Source of the DNA: JADHLJ01 sp038118725
GTDB lineage: Bacteria; Pseudomonadota; Alphaproteobacteria; Thalassobaculales; Thalassobaculaceae
NCBI GenBank assembly: GCA_038118725.1
Contig: JAYOIK010000014.1
Coordinates: forward strand, 10,071 to 74,070
DNA length: 64,000 nucleotides
Reading direction: 5' to 3'
In this document: positions 34,156 through 42,162 of the stretch, piece by piece
How the letters are laid out: each line of letters opens with the position of its first letter
Position numbering within the stretch: the first letter of the stretch is position 1
Notes under the pieces: model-generated
Told to the model about the DNA's origin: nothing
Databases searched by the model: none
What the model saw: the letters and a program-made list of their open reading frames with translations, nothing else
Translations under genes and position numbers: made by a program

Positions 34156-35392
34156 GACGAAGCGCCTCGACCGGATCGGTGCGCGATGCCCGCCAGGACG
34201 GATAGATCGACGCGGCGAACGACAGGAACAAGGCCATGGCGATCACCAACACCACTTCCAGCGAATCAACCTCGGCGGGCAGGGTCGAAAGGAAATAGAT
34301 CTCGGCGCTGAACAGCTCGGCGCCGGTGAAGTTCTGCAACCACTGGCGGATCGATTCGATGTTCCAGCAGAACACCAAGCCAAGAAGCGATCCGAACACC
34401 GTCCCGATCACCCCGACGCTCGCCCCGGACATGAAGAAGATGCGCGTGATCATGCCCTGGGAGGCCCCCATGGTCCGCATGATCGCGATCGAGGAACGTT
34501 TATCGTTCACCATCATCATCATCGAGGAAATGATGTTGAAGGCCGCAACCAGGATGATCAGGGTAAGGATCAGGAACATAACGTTGCGCTCGACCTGTAG
34601 CGCATTGAAAAAGCTGGAATTCTTTTGCTTCCAATCCACCGCGTAGCGACCCGCGCCGACAACCAGGGCCAGGGGTTCGCGGATCGTGTCGACCTGGTCC
34701 GGATGCCCGACCATGATCTCGACCGCGTTGACCGTGTCGCCGCTCTTGAAGAACAACTGCGCCTGATCGAGCGGCATGTAGATGAAGCTGTTGTCGTATT
34801 CAAACATCCCGACATTGAACAGCGCGACGACCGTGAAGGCCCGCATCCTGGGCACGCTTCCGAAGGCGGTCGGCGTGCTGGCGGGGGAAATCAGGGTGAT
34901 CTTGTCGCCGACCCGGGCGCCGAGCTGCGCCGCGAGACGCGAGCCGACGACGATCGAGGGGCCGCCGGCGAAATTCTCCAGGGAACCCGCGATGACATTG
35001 TCGGGGATGACGCGGCGGGCCATCAGATCCGGCGCTCGCAGCCCCCGGACAAGCGCGCCGGTGGCCGCGCCGTTGACCATCGCCATAACCTGCCCTTGCA
35101 ATTGTGGGGTCACGGACAGCACGCCCGGGATCTCGCCGATTCTGACCGCGAGCTGATCATAACCGGTCATCGGCGCGCTGGCGCCATGCACCGTGGCGTG
35201 CCCGTTCAGTCCCAGGATTCTGGTCAGAAGCTCGGTGCGAAAGCCGTTCATCACCGACATGACGATGATCAGCGTCGCCACCCCCAGGCCAATGCCCAGG
35301 AGCGAGAACCAGGCGATCACCGAAATGAAGCCCTCCTGGCGGCGGGAGCGCAGATAGCGCAGTGCCACGAGCCGCTCGAAGGATCCGAACAC
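34148..35392 (-). CDS. lolC: Lipoprotein-releasing ABC transporter permease LolC/LolE
   Basis: A 414-residue inner-membrane permease: one N-terminal transmembrane helix after FERLVALRYLRSRRQEGFIS, a large periplasmic MacB-like domain (about 50-265) and three C-terminal membrane segments, including MFLILTLIILVAAFNIISSM. This is the LolC/LolE family. Alphaproteobacteria usually have a single permease that acts as a homodimer, and only one is seen here, so the symbol lolC is used broadly. It is 28 bases after proS and overlaps lolD. Confidence 0.93.
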   Translation of the reverse strand: MFGSFERLVALRYLRSRRQEGFISVIAWFSLLGIGLGVATLIIVMSVMNGFRTELLTRILGLNGHATVHGASAPMTGYDQLAVRIGEIPGVLSVTPQLQGQVMAMVNGAATGALVRGLRAPDLMARRVIPDNVIAGSLENFAGGPSIVVGSRLAAQLGARVGDKITLISPASTPTAFGSVPRMRAFTVVALFNVGMFEYDNSFIYMPLDQAQLFFKSGDTVNAVEIMVGHPDQVDTIREPLALVVGAGRYAVDWKQKNSSFFNALQVERNVMFLILTLIILVAAFNIISSMMMMVNDKRSSIAIMRTMGASQGMITRIFFMSGASVGVIGTVFGSLLGLVFCWNIESIRQWLQNFTGAELFSAEIYFLSTLPAEVDSLEVVLVIAMALFLSFAASIYPSWRASRTDPVEALRHG

Positions 35393-35420
35393 CGCTTTCT
35401 CCCATCTTGGTTATCGAGGG

Positions 35421-36734
35421 CTAGCCCGAAAAGCGGTTAAGCACCGCTTCCGGCGACATTTCCTCGGTCTCGCCCGTCCGCCGGTTCTTCACCTCGACGA
35501 CGCCGTTCTTTACCCCACGCGGGCCGGCGATCACCTGCCAGGGCAGGCCAATCAGATCCATGTCCGCGAGCTTGGCGCCGGTCCGCTCGTCGCGGTCGTC
35601 GTACAGGCACTCAACGCCGGCATTGTTGAAGCCTCGGTACAGGTCCTCGCAAACCCCGGTGCAGGCATCGTCGCCGACCTTGATGTTCACCAGCCCCACC
35701 CGGAAAGGCGCCACGGATTCCGGCCAGATGATCCCCCGATCGTCATGGCTCGCCTCGATGATCCCTCCGACCAGACGGGAGACGCCGACGCCGTAGGAGC
35801 CGCTGTGAACCGGCACATCCTTACCGTCCGGCCCGGTCACCCGCGCGTTCAAGGGTTCTGAATACTTGGTGCCGAAATAGAAGATATGGCCGACCTCGAT
35901 GCCCCGCGTGGTGATCAAGTCACCCTCGGGAACCGGACAGCTCGCGGGGTCATGCTTCTCGTCGGTCGCCGCATAGCGAGACAGGAAGGAATCGACGACC
36001 GGCTGGAGGTCCCCGTTGATATCGATATCCTGGGATAGCACGTCGACCTCGAGCCAATCCTTGTGGCAATAGACCTCGCTCTCGCCGGTTTCCGCGAGGA
36101 TCACGAATTCATGGCTCATATCGCCGCCGATCGGCCCGCTATCGGCCGCCATCGGGATCGCCCGCAGGCCCATCCGCGCATATGTCTTCAGATAGGCCAC
36201 GAACATCTTGTTGTAGGCCTTGACCGCGCCCGCGTAGTCCACGTCGAAGGAATAGGCGTCCTTCATCAGGAACTCGCGCCCGCGCATGATACCGAATCTG
36301 GGACGCACCTCATCGCGGAATTTCCACTGAATGTGATAGAGGTTGAGCGGTAACGCGCGATAGCTCTTCACATGAGTGCGGAAGATGTCGGTGATCAACT
36401 CTTCATTGGTCGGCCCATAGAGCATATCCCGCTCATGCCGATCCTGAATCCGAAGCATCTCCTTGCCGTAATCGTCATAGCGCCCACTCTCGCGCCAGAG
36501 ATCGGCGGACTGGATCGTCGGCATCAGGACTTCCTGGGCGCCGGCGGCGTCCTGTTCCTCGCGGACGATCTGCTCGATCTTGCGCAGCACCCGATAGCCC
36601 ATGGGCAGCCAGGAATATATGCCGGCGCTGGCCTGCTGAATCATCCCGGCGCGTAGCATGTAACGGTGCGAGACGATCTGCGCCTCCTTGGGCGTGTCGC
36701 GCAATGTCGGGATCAGATAGTTGGAAAGCCGCAT
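35421..36734 (-). CDS. proS: Prolyl-tRNA synthetase, short form without editing insertion
   Basis: A 437-residue class II synthetase charging tRNA-Pro. Motif 1 region includes AGIYSWLPMGYRVLRKIEQI, motif 2 is IQWKFRDEVRPRFGIMRGRE, and motif 3 is GSYGVGVSRLVGGIIE. The C-terminal anticodon-binding domain runs from about 345. The bacterial editing domain of about 180 residues between motifs 2 and 3 is missing, as is usual in alphaproteobacterial ProS, so misacylated Ala-tRNA-Pro must be cleared by a separate factor (YbaK/ProXp type), which is not in this window. First gene of the proS-lolC-lolD-dnaE series. Confidence 0.95.
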   Translation of the reverse strand: MRLSNYLIPTLRDTPKEAQIVSHRYMLRAGMIQQASAGIYSWLPMGYRVLRKIEQIVREEQDAAGAQEVLMPTIQSADLWRESGRYDDYGKEMLRIQDRHERDMLYGPTNEELITDIFRTHVKSYRALPLNLYHIQWKFRDEVRPRFGIMRGREFLMKDAYSFDVDYAGAVKAYNKMFVAYLKTYARMGLRAIPMAADSGPIGGDMSHEFVILAETGESEVYCHKDWLEVDVLSQDIDINGDLQPVVDSFLSRYAATDEKHDPASCPVPEGDLITTRGIEVGHIFYFGTKYSEPLNARVTGPDGKDVPVHSGSYGVGVSRLVGGIIEASHDDRGIIWPESVAPFRVGLVNIKVGDDACTGVCEDLYRGFNNAGVECLYDDRDERTGAKLADMDLIGLPWQVIAGPRGVKNGVVEVKNRRTGETEEMSPEAVLNRFSG

Positions 36735-36798
36735 GGGCGTCCTCGCTCGGTAAAAGGAATTCTCGGGATCCAGGCCCTGAAACGAGCGGACTTTAGGG

Positions 36799-36820
36799 TT
36801 TGGACCCCGCGCTGTCCAAA
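36799..36820. promoter_or_regulatory. Inverted repeat between the MarR-type gene and proS
   Basis: TTTGGAC (36799-36805) and GTCCAAA (36814-36820) form a seven-base perfect dyad with an eight-base spacer in the 174-base gap. No U-run follows on either strand. It could be a regulator site upstream of proS or a weak terminator of the preceding gene. Confidence 0.3.
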
Positions 36821-36908
36821 TGAATCACGACAACACGAACAGCGATCTTCTCGCGCTCGCTACCATCCAATCATGACGGAAAAAAGGCCCGCGCGCCAAA
36901 GACGAATC

Positions 36909-37424
36909 TCAAAGCGGTGGCAGGGCGCCGCGGAGATTGTAGTTCAGCAGGCCGACCCAGAATCGCTCCAACTGACCATAAGCGGCACTGGCGTCCCGCA
37001 ACGCGCCCCGGTTTATATTGGCTTGCTCCAGGGAATCGGCGTGACGGTCGAACATGTCGGAGATCTGGCCGCATAGCTCCAGCCCCTTATCCGACAGACG
37101 CACCCGGATCGACCGGCGATCATGGGTCGAGCGCTCCTGGATAAGATAGTTGTTCTCGACCATCTTGCGCACGTTATAGGAGACATTCGAACCAAGGTAA
37201 TAGCCGCGGTTAGTCAGCTCTCCCACGGTCACTTCATCGTCACCGATATTGAACAGGATCAGCGCCTGGATGTTGTTGATATCCTCGGTACCACGCCGAT
37301 CAAGCTCGGTTTTCACGACTTCGAGAAATTGACGGTGCAGCCGGTTGATCAATTTGATCGCTTCCAGATACTCCTCGCGTGTCGATTGAGACGCGGGCGC
37401 GGTGTCTGTGGAGGAATCAGCCAT
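36909..37424 (-). CDS. MarR-family transcriptional regulator, LdtR-like
   Basis: A 171-residue winged-helix regulator. The DNA-binding part has DINNIQALILFNIGDDEVTV, then GELTNRGYYLGSNVSYNVRK (recognition helix), MVENNYLIQERSTHDRRSIR and a wing with VRLSDKGLEL. The YYLGSNVSYN segment is like the LdtR group of alphaproteobacterial MarR proteins, which control cell-wall L,D-transpeptidase and stress genes. It lies 78 bases downstream of mmsB on the same strand, yet its own upstream gap holds two palindromes, so it may have its own autoregulated promoter. Whether it controls the valine genes is unknown. Confidence 0.85.
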   Translation of the reverse strand: MADSSTDTAPASQSTREEYLEAIKLINRLHRQFLEVVKTELDRRGTEDINNIQALILFNIGDDEVTVGELTNRGYYLGSNVSYNVRKMVENNYLIQERSTHDRRSIRVRLSDKGLELCGQISDMFDRHADSLEQANINRGALRDASAAYGQLERFWVGLLNYNLRGALPPL

Positions 37425-37438
37425 GGATCCTAGATTAC

Positions 37439-37468
37439 TTGATCAATGTACGTTCGGAAACCTAACGT
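37439..37468. promoter_or_regulatory. Palindromes upstream of the MarR-type regulator
   Basis: TTGATCAA at 37439-37446 is an eight-base perfect palindrome, and ACGTT (37450-37454) with AACGT (37464-37468) is a second dyad. Both lie 15-44 bases upstream of the regulator start, where a MarR dimer would block its own promoter. The sequence supports the symmetry only; binding is inferred. Confidence 0.4.
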
Positions 37469-37502
37469 TTGCATTTACCGTGGATTCGCTGGGCAACGCA
37501 AC

Positions 37503-38384
37503 TTAATTACCGTGGATCATTCGGTAAATCCCGGAAAAGTCCAACGGTCCGTTACCGTCCTCGCAGAACTTCTCGTACATTTTCAAGGCATGCGCGCCAA
37601 GTTGCGCGTCATGACCGGTCGAGCGCGCGGCATCCTGGGCGAGGTTCATGTCCTTGGCCATCATCGCGGCGGTGAAACCGGCCTGATAGTCCCGGTTCGC
37701 GGGCGAGGCGGGGACCGGCCCCGGCACCGGCAGATAGCTGGTCATGGCCCAGCACTGACTGGAGGATGTCGAGGTCACGTTGAATAGTTTTTGAGCGTTC
37801 AGGCCGAGTTTCTCGGCCATGGAGAAGCTCTCGCAGACCGCGACCATCGAGATTCCGAGAATCATGTTGTTGCAGATCTTGGCGGCCTGCCCGTTCCCCG
37901 GACCGCCGGTATGGACGATATTCTTGCCCATCGCGTCGAGGAAGGGCTTGGCCCGCGCGAAGGCCGAATCGGCGCCGCCGACCATGAAGGTCAAGGTTCC
38001 CGCCTCGGCGCCGCCGGTACCACCCGAGACCGGAGCGTCGACCATCTCGAAACCCGCCTCGCGGGCATTAGCCTCGACCGCCCGCGCCGAGTCGACATCG
38101 ATGGTCGAGCAATCGATCAACAAGGCCCCCGCCGGCGCGCCGGTGATGATCCAGGAGCCGTAGACATCACGCACATGCCGTCCCTCCGGGAGCATGGTGA
38201 TCACCACCTCGGCACCGGGCAGGGTTTCGCTCGCCGAGCCACAAGCCGCGCCTCCCGCCTCGCCAAAGGCCTCGACGGCGCTGGAGACCAGATCAAAGCC
38301 CGCGACCTCGTGCCCGGCGGCGAGAAGGTTCTTGGCCATCGGCAATCCCATGTTGCCGAGCCCGATGAATGCGATGCGCGCCAT
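37503..38384 (-). CDS. mmsB: 3-hydroxyisobutyrate dehydrogenase
   Basis: A 293-residue NAD-dependent enzyme that oxidises 3-hydroxyisobutyrate to methylmalonate semialdehyde in valine breakdown. IAFIGLGNMGLPMAKNL binds NAD, DAPVSGGTGGAEAGTL is the substrate loop, GNGQAAKICNNMILGI carries the catalytic lysine, and the C-terminal KDMNLAQDAARS is family-typical. It is third in order after an acyl-CoA dehydrogenase and a 3-hydroxyisobutyryl-CoA hydrolase on the same strand, giving consecutive valine steps. The next enzyme (MmsA) is not in the window. Confidence 0.93.
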   Translation of the reverse strand: MARIAFIGLGNMGLPMAKNLLAAGHEVAGFDLVSSAVEAFGEAGGAACGSASETLPGAEVVITMLPEGRHVRDVYGSWIITGAPAGALLIDCSTIDVDSARAVEANAREAGFEMVDAPVSGGTGGAEAGTLTFMVGGADSAFARAKPFLDAMGKNIVHTGGPGNGQAAKICNNMILGISMVAVCESFSMAEKLGLNAQKLFNVTSTSSSQCWAMTSYLPVPGPVPASPANRDYQAGFTAAMMAKDMNLAQDAARSTGHDAQLGAHALKMYEKFCEDGNGPLDFSGIYRMIHGN

Positions 38385-38434
38385 GACGGCTCTCCCTATA
38401 GTCGTGTCTCGTTCGTGCCGCTTCGAGGCGGGTT

Positions 38435-39508
38435 TCAGTCAAAAGTCAGTTCGCGCCAGGGCACCGGCTCAAAATAGCCCGCGACCGCCGCTTCGGAAAC
38501 ATCTTCCAGACGAGAAGGCTTCCAGTCGGGCTTGTGATCCTTGTCGACCAGGAGCGCCCGCACCCCCTCGGGGAAATCATTGGCGCGCGCGAAATGCTGC
38601 GACATCCGGTACTCCATGGTCATGGTCTCACCGAAAGTCGTGGCGCGCCCGCCCCGGCGGATTTGTTCCAAGGTTACCTTCAGGCTTGTCGGCGATTTCG
38701 AGGCCAGGGTCTCCAACGCGTGGGACGCGAACTCCGAGCCAGAGGCCTCGAGCCGCGCGATGATCTCCTCCATGGTGTCGGCGGAGAAACAATGGTCGAT
38801 CTCGGCCCGCGCGGCCGCGGTCGGCGCCTCGCCTCCGTCAATGACATAGCCGTCCAGGACCGCCTTGACCGCGCCGAGAGCATCGCCGGACAGATCCGCC
38901 GCGTGCAGCTTGGTTTCGATCTCCTCCAGATTGTCAGACGAGACCACATGGGTGGAGATACCCAGTTGCTCGCAATCCCCGACGGTTACCGGCACACCGG
39001 TCAACGCGAGATAGGTGCCGGTCTCTCCAGGCAGGCGCGAGAGGAACCAGGCACCGCCGACATCGGGAAACAGGCCGATCGTCGTCTCGGGCATGCCGAC
39101 CCGGGTACGCTCGGTCGCCACGCGAAACGAGCCATGCACCGACAGGCCGACCCCGCCGCCCATGCAGACCCGGTCGATCAGCGCGATATAAGGCTTGGCG
39201 CTGGTGTGGATCTGATGGTTGAGGATGTATTCCTCGTAGAAGAATTCCTGGGCCAGTTCCGGATTGGTATCGCCCTCGTACTCGACGATCGACTGGCGCA
39301 CGGCCCGCACGTCGCCGCCGGCGCAGAAGGCGCGATCCCCGGCGCCCTTGATGACCACCGCCTTGATCGCGTCATCGGCCATCCAGGCGGTAAACCGGGT
39401 GCGCATCTCGGCGATCATGTTCATCGTCAGCGCGTTCAGGGTGTGCGGGCGGTTGAGGGTGATCGTGCCGATCCCGTCGGCTTCGTCGAACAGAACTTCA
39501 GGCTCCAT
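38435..39508 (-). CDS. 3-hydroxyisobutyryl-CoA hydrolase
   Basis: A 357-residue crotonase-family thioesterase (HIBCH type) that frees 3-hydroxyisobutyrate from CoA. The N-terminal segment ITLNRPHTLNALTMNMI, oxyanion loop AFCAGGDVRAV and KPYIALIDRVCMGGGVGLSV, and PETTIGLFPDVGGAWFLSRL with the active-site glutamate and aspartate are hallmarks. The C-terminal 130 residues, ending EYRMSQHFARANDFPEGVRA and LVDKDHKPDW, separate it from ordinary hydratases. It is placed between the acyl-CoA dehydrogenase and mmsB, which confirms the valine role. Confidence 0.92.
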   Translation of the reverse strand: MEPEVLFDEADGIGTITLNRPHTLNALTMNMIAEMRTRFTAWMADDAIKAVVIKGAGDRAFCAGGDVRAVRQSIVEYEGDTNPELAQEFFYEEYILNHQIHTSAKPYIALIDRVCMGGGVGLSVHGSFRVATERTRVGMPETTIGLFPDVGGAWFLSRLPGETGTYLALTGVPVTVGDCEQLGISTHVVSSDNLEEIETKLHAADLSGDALGAVKAVLDGYVIDGGEAPTAAARAEIDHCFSADTMEEIIARLEASGSEFASHALETLASKSPTSLKVTLEQIRRGGRATTFGETMTMEYRMSQHFARANDFPEGVRALLVDKDHKPDWKPSRLEDVSEAAVAGYFEPVPWRELTFD

Positions 39509-39628
39509 GAACGCTACTCGCTTTCGTTTCCTTGATTTTCCGACCGTCGAGGCATGGCAAGCGCGGCCACTCCATCTCTGGCGGGACTTCGATGAGACGC
39601 CGTCCTAACCGAAAACCGGCTTGACCGC

Positions 39629-39722
39629 GTCGTCCTCGCGCAAGCGGGGACCTCTAGCAGGTTGGGTGAAACAGGCACAACCGACATTTTGAAGCAAAGG
39701 TCCCAGCTTACGCGAGGACGAC
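39629..39722. repeat. Long imperfect inverted repeat, REP/BIME-like
   Basis: Two 25-base arms (39629-39653 and 39698-39722) are inverse copies with two mismatches, around a 44-base spacer. The arm core CGTCCTCGCGCAAGCGGGGA is itself GC-rich and resembles intergenic palindromic repeats of alphaproteobacteria. It fills the 271-base gap between the hydrolase and acyl-CoA dehydrogenase genes, which otherwise holds nothing coding that I can support. Confidence 0.6.
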
Positions 39723-39780
39723 CAGTCATGAGAGAGGACGGAACCATGTTTCACAAGCCCGCCTCCAAGAAACAGCCCCC

Positions 39781-40923
39781 TCAATCCCGCAACAATTGCC
39801 GCGAGATGATCACCCGCATGATCTCGTTCGTGCCTTCCAGGATCTGATGCACCCTGAGGTCTCGGACCAGTCGCTCCAACGGAAAGTCCTTCAGGTACCC
39901 GTAGCCCCCGTGAATCTGCAGCGCCTCGTTGCAGATCGCCGAGCCGATATCGGTGGCCATCCGCTTGGCCATGGCGCAGTGCATTGTCGCTTGCGGGTCG
40001 CGGCGCTCGAGACTGTCGGCGGCGCGGTGGATCATCAGACGGGCGGCATCCAGCTCCGTCGCCATGTCCGCCAGCTTAAATTGTATGGCCTGAAAATCCG
40101 CGATCGACTTGCCGAACTGCTTGCGCTCCTTGGCATAGCTCGTCGCCGCCTCCAGCGCCGCGCGCGCGCCGCCGATCGAGCAGGCGCCGATATTGATCCG
40201 CCCGCCGTCAAGTCCGGCCATGGCGATCTTGAAGCCGTCCCCCCCGGCCCCGACCAGGTTTTCCGCCGGCACCCGGCAATCCTCGAAATTCACCATCGCG
40301 GTATGCTGGCTGTTCCAACCGAGCTTACGCTCCTTGGCGCCGAAGGAGAGGCCCGGCGTCCCCGCCTCGACCAGCACGCAGGACACCCCACGCGGCCCCT
40401 CGTCCCCGGTCCTGCACATCACGGCATAGACATCCGATGTCGGCCCGCCCGAGATGAAGGCCTTGGAGCCGTTCAGCACATAGTGGCTATTGCCGTCCTT
40501 GACCGCCTTGGTCTTGAGAGAGGCCGCGTCGGAGCCGGCCCCCGGCTCGGTCAGGCAATAACTGGCCATCGCCTCCATGGTCGTCAGCTTGGGCAGAAAC
40601 CGCTCGCGAATCTCGGCATTGCCGAAGCGGTCGATCATCCAGGCGACCATGTTGTGGATCGAAAGATAGGCCGCGGTCGACGGACAGGCGGCGGCAAGTT
40701 CCTCGAACACGACCGCCGCCTCAAGCCGCCCAAGCCCCGAGCCGCCGACCTCCTCGGACACATAGATCCCCGCCAGCCCAAGCTCCGCGGCCATGCGGAG
40801 TTCATCAACCGGAAAGATCTCCTCGGCGTCCCAGCGCGCGGCGTTGGGCGCGAAATGATCGGCGGCGAAACCCCGCGCCATATCCTGGATCGCCGCCTGT
40901 TCCTCGGAGAGTTGAAAATCCAT
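39781..40923 (-). CDS. Isobutyryl-CoA dehydrogenase-like acyl-CoA dehydrogenase
   Basis: A 380-residue flavoprotein dehydrogenase. It has the N-terminal helical domain (DFQLSEEQAAIQDMARGFAA), the FAD region YCLTEPGAGSDAASLKTKA and GSKAFISGG, and the C-terminal signature QIHGGYGYLKDFPLERLVRD with HQILEGTNEIMRV, whose glutamate is catalytic. The closest family look is ACAD8 (isobutyryl-CoA dehydrogenase), and the two downstream genes for 3-hydroxyisobutyryl-CoA hydrolase and 3-hydroxyisobutyrate dehydrogenase make that specific role likely. The 271-base repeat-bearing gap downstream may weaken cotranscription. Confidence 0.9.
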   Translation of the reverse strand: MDFQLSEEQAAIQDMARGFAADHFAPNAARWDAEEIFPVDELRMAAELGLAGIYVSEEVGGSGLGRLEAAVVFEELAAACPSTAAYLSIHNMVAWMIDRFGNAEIRERFLPKLTTMEAMASYCLTEPGAGSDAASLKTKAVKDGNSHYVLNGSKAFISGGPTSDVYAVMCRTGDEGPRGVSCVLVEAGTPGLSFGAKERKLGWNSQHTAMVNFEDCRVPAENLVGAGGDGFKIAMAGLDGGRINIGACSIGGARAALEAATSYAKERKQFGKSIADFQAIQFKLADMATELDAARLMIHRAADSLERRDPQATMHCAMAKRMATDIGSAICNEALQIHGGYGYLKDFPLERLVRDLRVHQILEGTNEIMRVIISRQLLRD

Positions 40924-41047
40924 GATGTAGAGCCTCGTCGAACCGCCGTCGTTAGAGCGGCGCGATCATAGAAGGCACTGGGGGGGAGTCAATGTGACGG
41001 GGCGTATCCCGCCTCCTCTCTCCGTCGTCCCTCCCCACTTCTCTCGT

Positions 41048-41070
41048 CATCCCGCGTCAAGCGCGGGATG
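41048..41070. repeat. Short REP-like palindrome
   Basis: CATCCCGCG and CGCGGGATG form a nine-base perfect stem with a five-base loop in the 197-base gap between the acyl-CoA dehydrogenase and formyltransferase-like genes. It looks like the CATCCCGCG-type dispersed intergenic palindromes of alphaproteobacteria. On either strand it could end transcription only weakly, as no U-run follows directly. Confidence 0.5.
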
Positions 41071-41120
41071 GCGGAGGAAGAGAACGAGACGACTAAAAAA
41101 GTCGGACGTTGGACGCTCCC

Positions 41121-42038
41121 TCAAGTCCCCAAACGCGCGCCGATTTCCAGCGGGTTTTCGGCCAGGAACTCCGCCGCCTTCACCTTGCCGCCCTTGCCCA
41201 GGCGCACGCGCTTGACCCTGATACCGCCGAGGCCGGCGTTGATGGTGAAGCTTTCGTCGTCCACCGCGCAGATCCGGCCCAGACGGCCGGAACCGGCGGC
41301 GGGTTCGCAGTCGAAGATCTGCAAGGTCTCGCCGTTCAAGGCCGTCCAGGCGCCCGGCGAGGGGTTGCAGCCGCGGATCAGGTTGTAGACCTCTCCGGCC
41401 GAGCGCTCCCAGTCGATCTTGGCGTTCTTGGCGCGGCACCAGCTTTCGTAGGTCGCCTTGGACTCGTCCTGTAGTAGGCGCGGGGCCTTGCCGTCGCGGA
41501 CCAGATCGATGGATTCCAGCACCGCCTCGACGCCGAGCGGGAAGATCTTCTCGAAATAGACCGTGCCGAGCGTGTCGTCCGGACCGATCTCGACCTCCTT
41601 CTGCAGTAGCACCTCGCCCTCGTCGAGGCCGTCATCGGGCCAGAAGATCGTCAAGCCGGTCTTCTTGGCGCCCCAGATGATCGGCCAGTTGATTGAGCTC
41701 GGCCCCCGGTGCAGCGGCAGCAACGAGGGGTGGAAACAGATGGTGCCGTGTTTCGGAATATCCCGCGCCGCCTCGGGCACGAAGATGGTCACGAAGGCCA
41801 GGACCATGAAATCCGCGTCCCAGGACTTGAGCTCGGCGAGCACGTCCTCGTCCTTGTAGTTGTCCGGCTGGCGTACCTCGACGCCGTGATCCAGCGCCGC
41901 CTGCTTGATCGGATCGAAGGGCCGGCCCTCGACATCCGGGGCCGTATAGACCGCGACCACCTCGTCGACGCCCTTTTCGATGATCGCGTCCAGGCATGCC
42001 TTGCCGAAAGCCTGTTGTCCGTTGATGACGATGCGCAT
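41121..42038 (-). CDS. Formyltetrahydrofolate hydrolase-type formyltransferase-fold protein
   Basis: A 305-residue protein matching the N-terminal hydrolase domain of 10-formyltetrahydrofolate dehydrogenase (ALDH1L1): HPSLLPLHRGPSSINWPI, KKTGLTIFWPDDGLDEGEVL, LLQKEVEIGPDDTLGTVYFE, GKAPRLLQDESKATYE and RGCNPSPGAW. His103 and Asp139 fit the catalytic pair. Methionyl-tRNA formyltransferases have Asn two residues before that His; here it is Cys101, as hydrolase domains also lack Asn. The C-terminal OB-like domain (about 205-305) is kept, but no acyl-carrier or aldehyde dehydrogenase part follows. It probably cleaves or transfers a formyl group. It is divergent from hemB. Confidence 0.8.
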   Translation of the reverse strand: MRIVINGQQAFGKACLDAIIEKGVDEVVAVYTAPDVEGRPFDPIKQAALDHGVEVRQPDNYKDEDVLAELKSWDADFMVLAFVTIFVPEAARDIPKHGTICFHPSLLPLHRGPSSINWPIIWGAKKTGLTIFWPDDGLDEGEVLLQKEVEIGPDDTLGTVYFEKIFPLGVEAVLESIDLVRDGKAPRLLQDESKATYESWCRAKNAKIDWERSAGEVYNLIRGCNPSPGAWTALNGETLQIFDCEPAAGSGRLGRICAVDDESFTINAGLGGIRVKRVRLGKGGKVKAAEFLAENPLEIGARLGT

Positions 42039-42056
42039 GGCCTGCCTCTCCCAATC

Positions 42057-42074
42057 AAATCCAAATCCAAATCC
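42057..42074. repeat. AAATCC triplicate in the divergent hemB promoter region
   Basis: Three tandem AAATCC units lie in the 124-base gap between the formyltransferase-like gene and hemB. An AT-rich TATATT follows at about 42124 and is a possible hemB -10 element, but no good -35 is seen. Confidence 0.4.
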
Positions 42075-42162
42075 ACCCGACCGCGACGTCGAGTCACTTT
42101 CCTCGCGCGGTCCACAGGCTTAGTATATTTTCAGACCGTTCAACAAATGGAAAGGCCGCGCA

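Noticed and set aside
36735..36908. Gap before proS searched for a T-box or tRNA
   Set aside because: Only a 7-bp inverted repeat was found. T-boxes are not expected in this group and no specifier or antiterminator sequence is visible.
37475..37517. Direct repeat TTACCGTGGAT considered as an attachment site
   Set aside because: Only 11 bases, no integrase or tRNA nearby, and one copy lies in the mmsB coding end.
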